Positions 32,887-42,038 of a DNA stretch of 64,000 nt are shown here, piece by piece. The DNA lies in the NCBI GenBank assembly GCA_964510525.1, contig CAZECE010000042.1, positions 78,100-142,099 of the forward strand, given 5' to 3'. Below the pieces are notes generated by a model. The model was not told the DNA's origin. It did not search any database and was given only the letters and a program-made list of their open reading frames with translations. A program made the translations under genes and the position numbers. Each line of letters starts with the position of its first letter. The stretch's first letter is position 1. This DNA comes from CAZECE01 sp964510525. GTDB lineage: Bacteria > Pseudomonadota > Gammaproteobacteria > Pseudomonadales > JANQJO01.

Positions 32887-33006
32887 TGGGCTTGCCCCAT
32901 CGCAGTTAAATCATAGATAATACGTCGCGCAAATGTTGATGTATATCATGGATCTGAGAGGCTTTTGATAAATTGCCAATGTAGGAATGGATGCTATGGA
33001 GTTATC

Positions 33007-33029
33007 TTGTGGTAACTTTTTGTGGTAAC
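33007..33029. promoter_or_regulatory. Direct repeat upstream of the GAPDH gene
   Basis: TTGTGGTAAC occurs at 33007-33016 and again at 33020-33029 (period 13), 40-60 bp before the GAPDH start. A perfect 10-bp direct repeat in this position could bind a regulator or overlap the promoter. No strong -10/-35 pair is evident. Confidence 0.4.
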
Positions 33030-33071
33030 GATGGGTTCTTTTGATAAGTATATATAAAGGTAGTAACGATA

Positions 33072-34544
33072 ATGAGTGTGAGTAGTACGCAAAAACAGGC
33101 TTATTTCGAGCGTTGGCAAACCAGTGAAGCCTTAGCTGAAGCGATGATTCCTCTGATTGGTCAATTGTATCGAGAGCGTAATGTGGTCACTAATATTTAC
33201 AGTCGGCCCATTGTGAATCGCTCGGTGATTTCGATTATCAAGCATCACAAATTTGCGCGGCAGCTACAGAAAGCAGAACTGAAAGTTACGGACACGTACC
33301 CTGTTTTAGAGGCATTAACAAAACTACCCTTGGCCCCTAGTCGAGTTGATATTGGAAAATTAGCGGTTAAATATCAGCGCTTTGGTGAAGGCAAAACGGT
33401 TGAAGAATTTGTCAAAACTGAAGTATCTGAAGCTTTGGAAGGTGGCGATGCACCGAATTTCGTCTCTCAACCCATTGTGCTTTATGGGTTTGGTCGAATT
33501 GGACGTTTATTGGCGAGAATTTTGATTGAAAAAACAGGTGGTGGCGCTGGATTACGCTTGAAAGCTATCGTTGTGCGTAAAAAAGACGATATGGATTTGT
33601 TTAAGCGAGCCAGTTTGTTACGCCGTGATTCCGTTCATGGCAGCTTTGAAGGTACGATCAGTGTTGATGAAGAAAATAATGGTTTGATTGCCAATGGTAA
33701 TTTTATTCAAGTGATCTACGCCAACAGCCCCGCAGAGATTGATTACACGGCCTATGGTATTGATAACGCCATTATTGTTGATAATACGGGCAAATGGCGT
33801 GACCGTGAAGGGCTCGGTCAGCACTTGGATTGTCCTGGTGCGAGTCAGGTGGTCTTAACGGCGCCAGGTAAAGGGGATATCAAAAATATTGTTTACGGTG
33901 TTAATGAAGGGTTAATCGACGGTGAAGACCGTATTTTGTCGGCGGCTAGTTGTACGACTAATGCGATTGTGCCTGTGTTGAAAGTCGTTAATGAGCTGTA
34001 CGGTATTGAAGCGGGTCACGTTGAAACGGTTCATTCTTACACAAATGATCAGAATCTGATTGATAATTTTCACAGTGGTAATAGACGTGGTCGTAGTGCG
34101 CCGCTCAATATGGTGATTACCGAGACAGGTGCCGCTAAAGCAGCTGTCAAGGCGTTGCCTGAATTAGCAGGTAAGCTGACAGGGAACGCGATTCGTGTGC
34201 CGACGCCCAATGTTTCTTTGGCTATTTTAAGTTTGACTCTGGATAAGTCGGTTGGCAAAGAGCAAGTTAACGAAGCTTTAAGGGAAGTTTCTTTGGATTC
34301 CCCCTTGCGTAAACAGATTGACTACGTAAACTCTCCGGAAGTGGTTTCTTCTGACTTTGTTGGGTCTCGGAGAGCCAGTATTGTTGATGCTCAGTCGACT
34401 GTTGCCAATGGTCGTCATTGTGTTTTGTATATTTGGTATGACAACGAATTTGGTTACAGTTGCCAAGTGATTCGTTTGTTGCAAAAACTGTCTGGTATTA
34501 CATATCCTGCCTTTCCGAAGGATATGTCTGCAGTTGCTGTTTAA
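33072..34544 (+). CDS. Long-form glyceraldehyde-3-phosphate dehydrogenase
   Basis: 490 residues. A ~130-residue N-terminal extension (no recognised domain, helical) precedes a GAPDH fold with NAD-binding YGFGRIGR (138-145), the catalytic Cys294 in SAASCTTNAIVP, and His in HSYTNDQNL. This long class occurs in Pseudomonas and relatives, where it also lies close to the nqr operon, and it differs from the short glycolytic GapA. It is probably a cytoplasmic NAD(P)-linked enzyme with a gluconeogenic role; cofactor preference cannot be read from sequence alone. It is 111 bp upstream of nqrA on the same strand. Confidence 0.92.
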   Translation: MSVSSTQKQAYFERWQTSEALAEAMIPLIGQLYRERNVVTNIYSRPIVNRSVISIIKHHKFARQLQKAELKVTDTYPVLEALTKLPLAPSRVDIGKLAVKYQRFGEGKTVEEFVKTEVSEALEGGDAPNFVSQPIVLYGFGRIGRLLARILIEKTGGGAGLRLKAIVVRKKDDMDLFKRASLLRRDSVHGSFEGTISVDEENNGLIANGNFIQVIYANSPAEIDYTAYGIDNAIIVDNTGKWRDREGLGQHLDCPGASQVVLTAPGKGDIKNIVYGVNEGLIDGEDRILSAASCTTNAIVPVLKVVNELYGIEAGHVETVHSYTNDQNLIDNFHSGNRRGRSAPLNMVITETGAAKAAVKALPELAGKLTGNAIRVPTPNVSLAILSLTLDKSVGKEQVNEALREVSLDSPLRKQIDYVNSPEVVSSDFVGSRRASIVDAQSTVANGRHCVLYIWYDNEFGYSCQVIRLLQKLSGITYPAFPKDMSAVAV

Positions 34545-34655
34545 AAATAGCTTTTCCGTTGTTTTTGTAATAGAGAAAGCCCCCTTGCGTTAAGTCTTCC
34601 AGGGGTGAATGGTAAGGGTTTGGTTTTAATCGCGTAGTTAACTTTAGGTGAATGT

Positions 34656-36032
34656 ATGACATCGACCCCAGCTCAGGCGCGTGGCAGTGAGGTGGTTGCC
34701 TCTTTTAAGCTTAAAAAAGGTCTTGATATCCCCATCAGTGGGGCCCCCAAGCAAACCATAGAATCGGCGCTGCCTGTTAAAAAGGTGGCTGTTCTGGGTT
34801 GTGATTTTTTTGGCTTGAAGCCCACAATGAAAATCGCTGAAGGCGATCGAGTGGTGGCCGGCCAAGTGCTTTTCGAAGATAAGAAAAACCCAGGTGTTGT
34901 TTTTACAGCGCCGGCCAGTGGCACTTGCGTTGAAATAAATCGTGGTCACAAACGTGTACTGCAATCGGTGGTTATAGAGAAAGAGGGTTCTGAGTGTCAG
35001 GATTTTGAGTCCTACCTTAAAAAATCGGCAGCGGATTACACGGCAGAGGAGGTGAGGGCCTTTTTATTAGAGTCAGGTGCTTGGATAGGGTTTCGAACTC
35101 GCCCTTACAGTAAAGTGCCGGCTGTTAATGCCAGCCCAGAACGTATTTTTGTGTCCGCCATGGATACCAATCCATTAGCTCCCCGGGCAGATTTGGTTAT
35201 TGAGCAATACCCTGATTCTTTTAAAGAGGGGTTAGAAGCGATTTCAAAATTGGCGCCGGTGTTTCTATGTCAAACCCCGGGAGATTCTGTCCCCTCGGTT
35301 GATGGGGTTTCAGTGGCTGAGTTTTCTGGCCCTCATCCTGCCGGTTTGCCGGGTACTCACATGCATTTTTTATCGCCGGTATCTTCTCAACGTACCCATT
35401 GGACCCTGGGTTATCAAGATGTCATTGCTATTGGGTATTTGTTTAAAACGGGACAGCCTTGGCTTGAGCGGATTGTTTCTTTGGCCGGTCCTCAAGTCAA
35501 AAAACCTCGTTTAATGCAGGTGCCTTTGGGGGCTTCGATTCAAGAGTTGACGGCTAATGAGCTGGAGACTGGGGAGTCTCGTATTATTTCGGGTTCGATT
35601 TTGTCAGGGCGAAAGTCGTTTGGGCCGTTTGCTTATTTGGGGTATTACCACGTACAGGTCTCGGTTTTGCGGGAAGGTACTGAGCGAGGTTTGTTTGAAT
35701 ACCTTTGGGCTGGAAAAAATAAGCATTCTGTTCTGGGGGTTTTTCTTTCCAAGCTCAACCCAAAGTTAAGTTTGCCTCTTACCACAAGTACGCAGGGCAG
35801 TGAGCGTGCTATGGTGCCGGTTGGCTCGTATGAAAAAGTCGTGCCCTTGGATGTTCTGCCTACCCAATTACTGCGTGCTTTGATTGTAGGGGATTTGGAG
35901 TCGGCTGAAGCTCTGGGGAGTTTGGAATTGGATGAGGAAGACCTCAGCTTGTGTACTTATGTTTGCCCTGGCAAATACGAATATGGCCCGATGTTACGCA
36001 GTCATCTTGAGGAAATGGAAAGAGAAGGTTGA
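34656..36032 (+). CDS. nqrA: Na+-translocating NADH:quinone reductase subunit A
   Basis: 458 residues, close to the usual ~446. The N-terminus FKLKKGLDIPISGAPKQTIE and the RnfC-like barrel-sandwich segment (GCDFFGLKPTMKIAEGDRVVAGQVLFEDKKNPGV) are typical; SGPHPAGLPGTHMHF lies mid-protein. NqrA is the peripheral subunit that binds quinone on the cytoplasmic side. It is the first gene of an intact nqrABCDEF operon (34656-40755) that makes an ion-motive respiratory complex pumping sodium. Confidence 0.97.
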   Translation: MTSTPAQARGSEVVASFKLKKGLDIPISGAPKQTIESALPVKKVAVLGCDFFGLKPTMKIAEGDRVVAGQVLFEDKKNPGVVFTAPASGTCVEINRGHKRVLQSVVIEKEGSECQDFESYLKKSAADYTAEEVRAFLLESGAWIGFRTRPYSKVPAVNASPERIFVSAMDTNPLAPRADLVIEQYPDSFKEGLEAISKLAPVFLCQTPGDSVPSVDGVSVAEFSGPHPAGLPGTHMHFLSPVSSQRTHWTLGYQDVIAIGYLFKTGQPWLERIVSLAGPQVKKPRLMQVPLGASIQELTANELETGESRIISGSILSGRKSFGPFAYLGYYHVQVSVLREGTERGLFEYLWAGKNKHSVLGVFLSKLNPKLSLPLTTSTQGSERAMVPVGSYEKVVPLDVLPTQLLRALIVGDLESAEALGSLELDEEDLSLCTYVCPGKYEYGPMLRSHLEEMEREG

Positions 36033-36062
36033 TATTAAAAACTCAGTCATTGTGGGAATAAA

Positions 36063-37289
36063 ATGGGATTAAGAGCATTTTTAGATAAAATTGAACCGGA
36101 TTTTCATAAAGGAGGGCGTTATGAAAATTGGTATGCCCTATATGAAGCTGTAGATACGTTTTTTTATAGCCCGCCGAGTGTCACGCGCGCTGGTTCGCAT
36201 GTTCGCGATGGTATAGACCTAAAACGAATCATGATAACCGTTTGGGTGGCAACCTTCCCAGCCATGTTTTTTGGTATGTATAACCTGGGTTGGCAAGCCA
36301 ATCATGCGATTCATTCTGCGGGTTTAACCCAGCAGCCGCTTGAAGTATTGATTGGCTGGCAAGGCTGGCTATTGAGTTTGCTCGGTATTACTGAGCTGGG
36401 TGGTTTGTGGTCTAACTTTATTTTTGGAGCCTTACATTTTCTGCCCATTTATATGGTGACGTTTATCGTGGGCGGTTTTTGGGAAGTCTTATTTGCGATG
36501 AAACGGGGTCATGAAGTCAATGAAGGCTTTTTTGTTACCTCAGTTTTGTTTGCTTTGATATGTCCACCTGACTTGCCGCTTTGGCAGGTGGCGTTGGGTA
36601 TTAGCTTTGGTGTGGTGATTGGTAAAGAAGTTTTTGGTGGTACCGGTAAAAACTTTTTAAATCCGGCGTTAACGGGGCGCGCTTTTTTGTATTTTGCATA
36701 CCCGGCCTCTTTGTCTGGGGATGCGGTTTGGGTCGCCATTGATGGTTATTCCGGGGCGACGGCTTTATCTCTTGCCGCCAGTGGTGGCTTGGAGGCTATT
36801 CAAGCCAGTGGTATTACCTGGACTCAAGCGTTTTTGGGGCAGATCCCTGGCTCCATTGGTGAAACATCAACGCTGATGATATTGATTGGGGGTGTGATTA
36901 TTTTAGGGATGCAGATCGCTTCGTGGCGTATCGTGGCAGGGGTGATGCTGGGCATGGTGGCTATGAGCACTTTGCTGAATGTCATTGGCAGTGATACTAA
37001 CCCTATGTTTTCGTTACCTTGGTATTGGCACCTGGTATTAGGTGGCTTTGCTTTTGGTATGATTTTTATGGCAACGGACCCTGTGTCTGCGGCTATGACG
37101 CACACCAGTCGTTGGTTATTCGGTATTTTAATTGGGGTTATGACGGTGCTAATACGTGTGGTTAACCCCGCATTCCCAGAAGGTATTATGCTGGCTATTT
37201 TGTTTGCTAATTTGTTTGCCCCTATATTGGATTACTTTGTTGTTCAGGCCAACATCAAGCGTAGGAGGATGCGTTATGTCCAGTCATGA
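36063..37289 (+). CDS. nqrB: Na+-translocating NADH:quinone reductase subunit B
   Basis: 408 residues with about ten membrane helices. The covalent FMN attachment site is the Thr of SGATALS (T233). GRYENWYALYEAVDTFFYSP and ICPPDLPLWQVALGISFGVVIGKE match the family. It carries FMN and riboflavin in the sodium-transport core of the complex. It overlaps nqrC by 14 bp. Confidence 0.97.
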   Translation: MGLRAFLDKIEPDFHKGGRYENWYALYEAVDTFFYSPPSVTRAGSHVRDGIDLKRIMITVWVATFPAMFFGMYNLGWQANHAIHSAGLTQQPLEVLIGWQGWLLSLLGITELGGLWSNFIFGALHFLPIYMVTFIVGGFWEVLFAMKRGHEVNEGFFVTSVLFALICPPDLPLWQVALGISFGVVIGKEVFGGTGKNFLNPALTGRAFLYFAYPASLSGDAVWVAIDGYSGATALSLAASGGLEAIQASGITWTQAFLGQIPGSIGETSTLMILIGGVIILGMQIASWRIVAGVMLGMVAMSTLLNVIGSDTNPMFSLPWYWHLVLGGFAFGMIFMATDPVSAAMTHTSRWLFGILIGVMTVLIRVVNPAFPEGIMLAILFANLFAPILDYFVVQANIKRRRMRYVQS

Positions 37290-38067
37290 AAGTCCGCAAC
37301 GCACGTTAATTGTCGCTTGTGTCCTCTGTATTGTGTGCTCGATTATTGTCTCTGGGACAGCTGTCGCTCTAAAAGATCTTCAGCAAGAAAACAAGCTGCT
37401 CGATAAAAAACGCAATATTTTAGTGGCGGCCGGTTTATTGGCAGAACAAGAGACGGCTGGCCCTGATCACCTAAAACGTTTGTTTGAAAATATTGAGGTT
37501 AGGCAAGTTGAGTTAAGCAGTGGTCAGTATGTAACTGATGTACCATCAGGCTATGACCACCTCAAAGCATCAAAAGAGCCGGATCAAAGTCGCGGACTCA
37601 CTTCGGCTGAGGATCTTGCCGGAATTAAGCGTCTTGAAGTTATTGGCACGGTTTATTTGACGAAAGATGCATCGGGAGCATTTTCTCGGGTTATTTTGCC
37701 GGTACGAGGGTATGGTCTGTGGTCTACTTTGTATGGCTTTTTGGCTTTAGAGGCGGATCTTAAAACGGTTGCGGCCCTCAGTTTTTACCAGCATGCTGAA
37801 ACCCCTGGGTTGGGTGGGGAAGTCGATAACCCAGGTTGGAAAGCGCATTGGGCTGGTAAGTTAGTGTTCAATGAGCAAGATCAGCCAAGCATTAAGCTCC
37901 ACAAAGGTAAGGTTACGCCAGCAGTGACAGGTCATGAGTACAAATTTGATTCTTTGGCTGGCGCTACCTTGACGAGTCAGGGTGTGGAGAATTTGTTGCG
38001 CTTTTGGGTTGGTGATTTGGGTTACGGGCCATACTTAAAGCAATTGAAAAGTAACAGTGACGCATAG
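37276..38067 (+). CDS. nqrC: Na+-translocating NADH:quinone reductase subunit C
   Basis: 263 residues from the ATG at 37276, supported by GGAGG nine bases upstream. One N-terminal helix (about 11-32) anchors a periplasmic domain. The second covalent FMN site is Thr231 in SLAGATLTSQG. PVRGYGLWSTLYGFLALE and HAETPGLGGEVDNP are typical. FMN is added by the ApbE protein encoded downstream. The stop is followed by a degenerate 12-bp direct repeat (TAGTTTTATAAA / TAGTTCTATATC). Confidence 0.97.
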   Translation: MSSHESPQRTLIVACVLCIVCSIIVSGTAVALKDLQQENKLLDKKRNILVAAGLLAEQETAGPDHLKRLFENIEVRQVELSSGQYVTDVPSGYDHLKASKEPDQSRGLTSAEDLAGIKRLEVIGTVYLTKDASGAFSRVILPVRGYGLWSTLYGFLALEADLKTVAALSFYQHAETPGLGGEVDNPGWKAHWAGKLVFNEQDQPSIKLHKGKVTPAVTGHEYKFDSLAGATLTSQGVENLLRFWVGDLGYGPYLKQLKSNSDA

Positions 38068-38122
38068 TTTTATAAATAGTTCTATATCTCTGCGTGTTTA
38101 AGGAAATCTAAGGAATTTTGGT

Positions 38123-38794
38123 ATGAGTGATGATCAAGTAAGCAATAAAAGCATCGTCCTAGACCCTATTTTTGATAATAACCCCATCGCGTTGCAGATT
38201 TTGGGAATTTGCTCGGCTTTGGCTGTCACCAGTAACCTCAATACAACCGTGACCATGTGTATTGCATTGACGGTCGTTGTGGCGTTTTCAAATTTGTTCA
38301 TCAGTATGATTCGCAACTTTATTCCTTCCAGTATTCGAATCATTGTTCAGATGACGATCATTGCTTCCCTGGTGATTGTTGTTGACCAGTTTATTAAAGC
38401 TTTTGCTTACGATATCAGTAAACAGCTGTCGGTTTTTGTGGGGTTGATCATCACCAACTGTATTGTAATGGGGCGCGCAGAAGCCTTTGCGATGAAAAAT
38501 CCTCCTGGCGTCAGCTTCTTGGATGGAATTGGCAATGGGTTGGGTTACAGCGTGATTTTGCTGGGGCTTGGTGTAGTGCGAGAGCTGCTTGGTTCGGGCA
38601 AATTGTTTGGTATTGAAATCTTGCCGCTGGTTACAGAGGGCGGCTGGTATGTTCCGAATGGCATGTTGTTATTACCTCCCAGTGCCTTCTTTTTAATTGG
38701 TGGAATGATTTGGGGTATTCGTACTTGGAAGACAGTCCAGGTAGAAAAAAGTGAATTTAAGATTCAATCACACACCGTTTCTTCATCCTTCTAA
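38123..38794 (+). CDS. nqrD: Na+-translocating NADH:quinone reductase subunit D
   Basis: 223 residues, six predicted membrane helices, of the RnfE/NqrD family. Contains DPIFDNNPIALQILGICSAL, the Cys-bearing GLIITNCIVMGRAEAFAMKNPP segment (Cys ligand of the intramembrane Fe-S cluster) and GLGYSVILLGLGVVRELLG. It pairs with NqrE. AAGGAA occurs twice ahead of the ATG. Confidence 0.97.
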   Translation: MSDDQVSNKSIVLDPIFDNNPIALQILGICSALAVTSNLNTTVTMCIALTVVVAFSNLFISMIRNFIPSSIRIIVQMTIIASLVIVVDQFIKAFAYDISKQLSVFVGLIITNCIVMGRAEAFAMKNPPGVSFLDGIGNGLGYSVILLGLGVVRELLGSGKLFGIEILPLVTEGGWYVPNGMLLLPPSAFFLIGGMIWGIRTWKTVQVEKSEFKIQSHTVSSSF

Positions 38795-38834
38795 TTACGG
38801 CGTTTTTAACCTGATCTTGTATTGAGAATCGAAC

Positions 38835-39446
38835 ATGTTAGAGCACTATTTAAGTTTGTTTGTCCGTTCCGTCTTTGTAGAAAACATGGCTTTGAGTTTT
38901 TTCTTAGGCATGTGCACGTTCATTGCGGTTTCGAAAAAAATTAAAACCGCTATTGGTTTGGGTGTTGCAGTGATTGTGGTGATGACCATTACAGTGCCTG
39001 TGAATCAGCTGATTTACAATCAGCTGTTGCGTGAGGGGGCGCTTGGTTGGCTGGGTTTTCAAGAAGTAGATTTAAGCTTTTTGGGGTTGCTCAGTTATAT
39101 TGGTGTGATCGCCGCTATGGTGCAGATTTTGGAGATGGCACTGGATAAATACATGCCGGCACTTTATAACGCGCTGGGCGTTTTCTTGCCCTTGATTACT
39201 GTAAATTGCGCCATCTTGGGTGGTTCTTTATTTATGATTGAGCGCGATTACCAGTTCTCTGAAAGTTTGGTTTTTGGTTTTGGTTCAGGGTTTGGTTGGG
39301 CGCTGGCTATTGTGGTACTAGCTGGGATTCGGGAAAAGCTGAAATACAGTGATGTCCCTGATGGGCTTCAAGGGCTTGGGATTACTTTTATTACAGTAGG
39401 GTTAATGTCTTTGGGCTTTATGTCGTTTTCGGGTATTTCTCTCTAA
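38835..39446 (+). CDS. nqrE: Na+-translocating NADH:quinone reductase subunit E
   Basis: 203 residues with six membrane helices, homologous to NqrD with inverted topology. Starts LEHYLSLFVRSVFVENMALSFFLGMCTF with the conserved Cys, and ITVNCAILGGSLFM carries the second Cys. With NqrD it holds the intramembrane iron cluster that links NqrF to the FMN of NqrC. The spacing to nqrF is 79 bp. Confidence 0.97.
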   Translation: MLEHYLSLFVRSVFVENMALSFFLGMCTFIAVSKKIKTAIGLGVAVIVVMTITVPVNQLIYNQLLREGALGWLGFQEVDLSFLGLLSYIGVIAAMVQILEMALDKYMPALYNALGVFLPLITVNCAILGGSLFMIERDYQFSESLVFGFGSGFGWALAIVVLAGIREKLKYSDVPDGLQGLGITFITVGLMSLGFMSFSGISL

Positions 39447-39525
39447 GTTTTCGCGGTGTTTCTTTGTTGTTTGTGGCTGTTCGTGGTTTTGTTGAATTGA
39501 TATTGATAGGGGTTAAGGGGTCGTT

Positions 39526-40755
39526 ATGGATCTAACCGTCCTTTTGGGTGTGGCCATGTTCACGGTGGTGGTGATGGCGCTCGTTGGTGTGATATTGGCG
39601 GCGCGTTCGCAGCTGGTGAGTACAGGTAATGTGCATATTGATATAAACCATGATCCCGAGAAGGCGGTGAATGTCCCCGCAGGTGGTAAGTTATTGACTG
39701 CTTTGGCCGATGAGAAAATTTTTGTGTCTTCGGCTTGCGGCGGTGGCGGCACATGCGGGCAATGTAAGGTATTGGTTAAAAATGGTGGTGGGGATATTTT
39801 GCCGACCGAAGAGGGCCATTTTACTCGCAGCCAAATTAAAGAAGGGTGGCGTTTATCTTGCCAGGTGGCTGTTAAGCAAGACATGGATATCGAGTTGGAT
39901 GAATCCTTCTTTGGTGTTAAACGTTGGGAATGTGAAGTGGTTTCCAATCACAATGTGGCGACCTTTATCAAAGAGTTGGTTTTAAAACTGCCTGATAATG
40001 AAGTGGTGGATTTTAGAGCGGGTGGGTATGTCCAAGTTGAGGCACCTGCTTATAAGCTCGATTATAAAACCTTTCATATTGAAGAAGAGTATCGCGGGGA
40101 TTGGGAGCGGTTTAAGTTTTTTGACCTTAATGCTGAAGCAAAAGAGCAGGTTATTCGTGCCTACTCGATGGCCAACTACCCGGAAGAAAAAGGGGTATTA
40201 AAGTTTAATATACGAATAGCAACACCGCCTCCGGGTACCCAAGGCATTCCAGCCGGACTCATGTCTTCTTATGTGTTTAATTTAAAGCCGGGCGATAAGA
40301 TGACGGTGTTTGGTCCCTTTGGTGAGTTCTTTGCTAAAGAAACAGAAGCGGAAATGGTGTTTATTGGTGGTGGTGCTGGAATGGCTCCGATGCGGTCGCA
40401 CATTTTTGATCAGTTAAAGCGCCTTAAATCCAAACGTAAGATCAGCTTTTGGTATGGCGCAAGAAGTTTGCGTGAAATGTTTTATGTCGAAGATTTTGAT
40501 GGTCTTGCTAAAGATAATGAGAACTTCGAATGGCATGTTGCGTTATCGGACCCTCAGCCCGAAGATAACTGGACAGGGTACACCGGCTTTATTCATCAGG
40601 TTTTGTTGGAGCAGTACTTAAAAGACCACCCAGCTCCTGAAGATTGTGAATTTTATATGTGTGGCCCACCAATGATGAACGCTGCATGCATCAATATGCT
40701 GGAAGATTTAGGCGTTGAGCGGGATAACATCCTTCTTGATGACTTCGGCGGGTGA
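39526..40755 (+). CDS. nqrF: Na+-translocating NADH:quinone reductase subunit F
   Basis: 409 residues. An N-terminal helix (about 4-26) is followed by a 2Fe-2S ferredoxin domain with C71, C77, C80 and C112, then a ferredoxin-reductase-type module: FAD motif RAYSMANYP, NADH-binding GGGAGMAPMRSH and C-terminal FYMCGPPMMN. It is the electron entry subunit that oxidises NADH. The gene ends in GTGA, overlapping the GTG start of apbE by 4 bp. Confidence 0.97.
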   Translation: MDLTVLLGVAMFTVVVMALVGVILAARSQLVSTGNVHIDINHDPEKAVNVPAGGKLLTALADEKIFVSSACGGGGTCGQCKVLVKNGGGDILPTEEGHFTRSQIKEGWRLSCQVAVKQDMDIELDESFFGVKRWECEVVSNHNVATFIKELVLKLPDNEVVDFRAGGYVQVEAPAYKLDYKTFHIEEEYRGDWERFKFFDLNAEAKEQVIRAYSMANYPEEKGVLKFNIRIATPPPGTQGIPAGLMSSYVFNLKPGDKMTVFGPFGEFFAKETEAEMVFIGGGAGMAPMRSHIFDQLKRLKSKRKISFWYGARSLREMFYVEDFDGLAKDNENFEWHVALSDPQPEDNWTGYTGFIHQVLLEQYLKDHPAPEDCEFYMCGPPMMNAACINMLEDLGVERDNILLDDFGG

Positions 40756-41831
40756 CAGCTTTACAACCTGATACGTCAAGACAGCTGAGGGAAGACTGGA
40801 AAAAACGGTCTCTCTTGGCTGTTTTGGTTTTAGGGCTGCTTATTTTTGGCTTGTTACGTCAGCAAGCCGCGAAAGTTGAGCACTTCTATGGTCATACGAT
40901 GGGTACGACCTATCAAATCAGTTATGTGCCAGCGAATGATGTTCACTCTATTGCTTATTTGCAATCTCAAGTTGAGCAAACGCTGGATACCTTGGTTGAT
41001 TCCATGTCGACCTATGAGAGTAACTCTGAAATCAGTCGTTTCAACGCATCCGCTTTGAATGAGTGGTTTTTGCTCTCGAATGCAATGGCCGATGTTGTGG
41101 CAGAAGCCATTGTGATCAGTAAGCAGAGTAATGGGCGTTTTGATCCAACGATTGGTCCATTGGTGTCCGTGTGGGGTGTTCAGCAAGCGGTTGGGACTGC
41201 TGTGTTCACTCCACCTGAGGAATTAAAAATCAGTGCGGCTTTAACTCAGGTCGGTTATCAACACTTGGTCTTTGATGCGGTGGGGCAGAAGTTACAAAAA
41301 AGGAAGGACATTCATTTAGATTTGTCTGCCATTGCTAAAGGGTATGCCGTGGATCGAATTGCGGTTCAGCTGCAAGAGTTCGGAGTGGACAGCTTTTTAG
41401 TTGAAATTGGTGGAGAGGTTTATGCTAAAGGCCTTAAACCCAGTGGTCAGGCTTGGCGGGTTGCCATTGAAGAACCCAAGCCAGAAGCGCGGGTGGTGAA
41501 CCATATTATTGAGCTGGACGGCCGAGCCATTGCCAGCTCAGGCGATTATCGTAACTACGTGTCTTATCAAGGGCAGCTTTTTGGCCATATTTTAGATCCG
41601 ACGACGGGTTACCCGGTGTCGCATCAGTTATACTCGGTTACAGTGGTTCACCCTTCAGCTATGACTGCTGACGGATGGGCGACCGCTATGTCTGTATTGG
41701 GGGCTGAAGAGGGGCTGAGGTTGGCTGATGAGCTGGGGTTGGCGGTGTTGTTTTTAATGGATCAAGCGGGTCAAATTGAAGCATCCTGGAGCCAGGCTTT
41801 TGAGCCTTACCGAGTGTTTAGTGAGTCATGA
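40752..41831 (+). CDS. apbE: FAD:protein FMN transferase ApbE
   Basis: 359 residues from a GTG overlapping the nqrF stop. One N-terminal membrane helix (about 19-36), not a lipobox, anchors it. The ApbE domain has HTMGTTYQISY, SMSTYESNSEISRFN, GRFDPTIGPLV, DLSAIAKGYAVDRIA, VEIGGEVYAKG and the metal-site region SVTVVHPSAMTADGWATA. It transfers FMN from FAD to the Thr of NqrB and NqrC. Its operon position immediately after nqrF fits that role. Confidence 0.96.
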   Translation: MTALQPDTSRQLREDWKKRSLLAVLVLGLLIFGLLRQQAAKVEHFYGHTMGTTYQISYVPANDVHSIAYLQSQVEQTLDTLVDSMSTYESNSEISRFNASALNEWFLLSNAMADVVAEAIVISKQSNGRFDPTIGPLVSVWGVQQAVGTAVFTPPEELKISAALTQVGYQHLVFDAVGQKLQKRKDIHLDLSAIAKGYAVDRIAVQLQEFGVDSFLVEIGGEVYAKGLKPSGQAWRVAIEEPKPEARVVNHIIELDGRAIASSGDYRNYVSYQGQLFGHILDPTTGYPVSHQLYSVTVVHPSAMTADGWATAMSVLGAEEGLRLADELGLAVLFLMDQAGQIEASWSQAFEPYRVFSES

Positions 41832-41841
41832 GGAGTGTTAG

Positions 41842-42027
41842 ATGTTGGCAACAGTTGGGTTAACCATGATTGGTTTTATGCTCGCAATATTGGGTTTGTC
41901 GGTGGGTTGGATTTTAAGAAAAAAACCCTTAAAAGGTTCTTGCGGTGGTTTGAATGCTGTTGGTTTGGATGGTGAATGTAAATTGTGTGGTGCTAAAAAC
42001 CCTGCTATTGAGTGTAAAGATAATTAG
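41842..42027 (+). CDS. nqrM: NqrM, iron-delivery/assembly factor for Na+-NQR
   Basis: 61 residues: one transmembrane helix (about 4-25) then a short Cys-rich tail with C34, C46, C49 and C58 (GSCGGLNAVG, CKLCGAKNP). This is the DUF539 family, required for maturation of the NqrD/NqrE iron site. It sits 10 bp after apbE, the conserved location. Confidence 0.95.
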   Translation: MLATVGLTMIGFMLAILGLSVGWILRKKPLKGSCGGLNAVGLDGECKLCGAKNPAIECKDN

Positions 42028-42038
42028 GTTTAAGTGAT

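Noticed and set aside
34561..34620. Possible hairpin between the GAPDH gene and nqrA
   Set aside because: CCCCTTG/CAGGGG pairing is imperfect and no T run follows, so it is not supported as a terminator.
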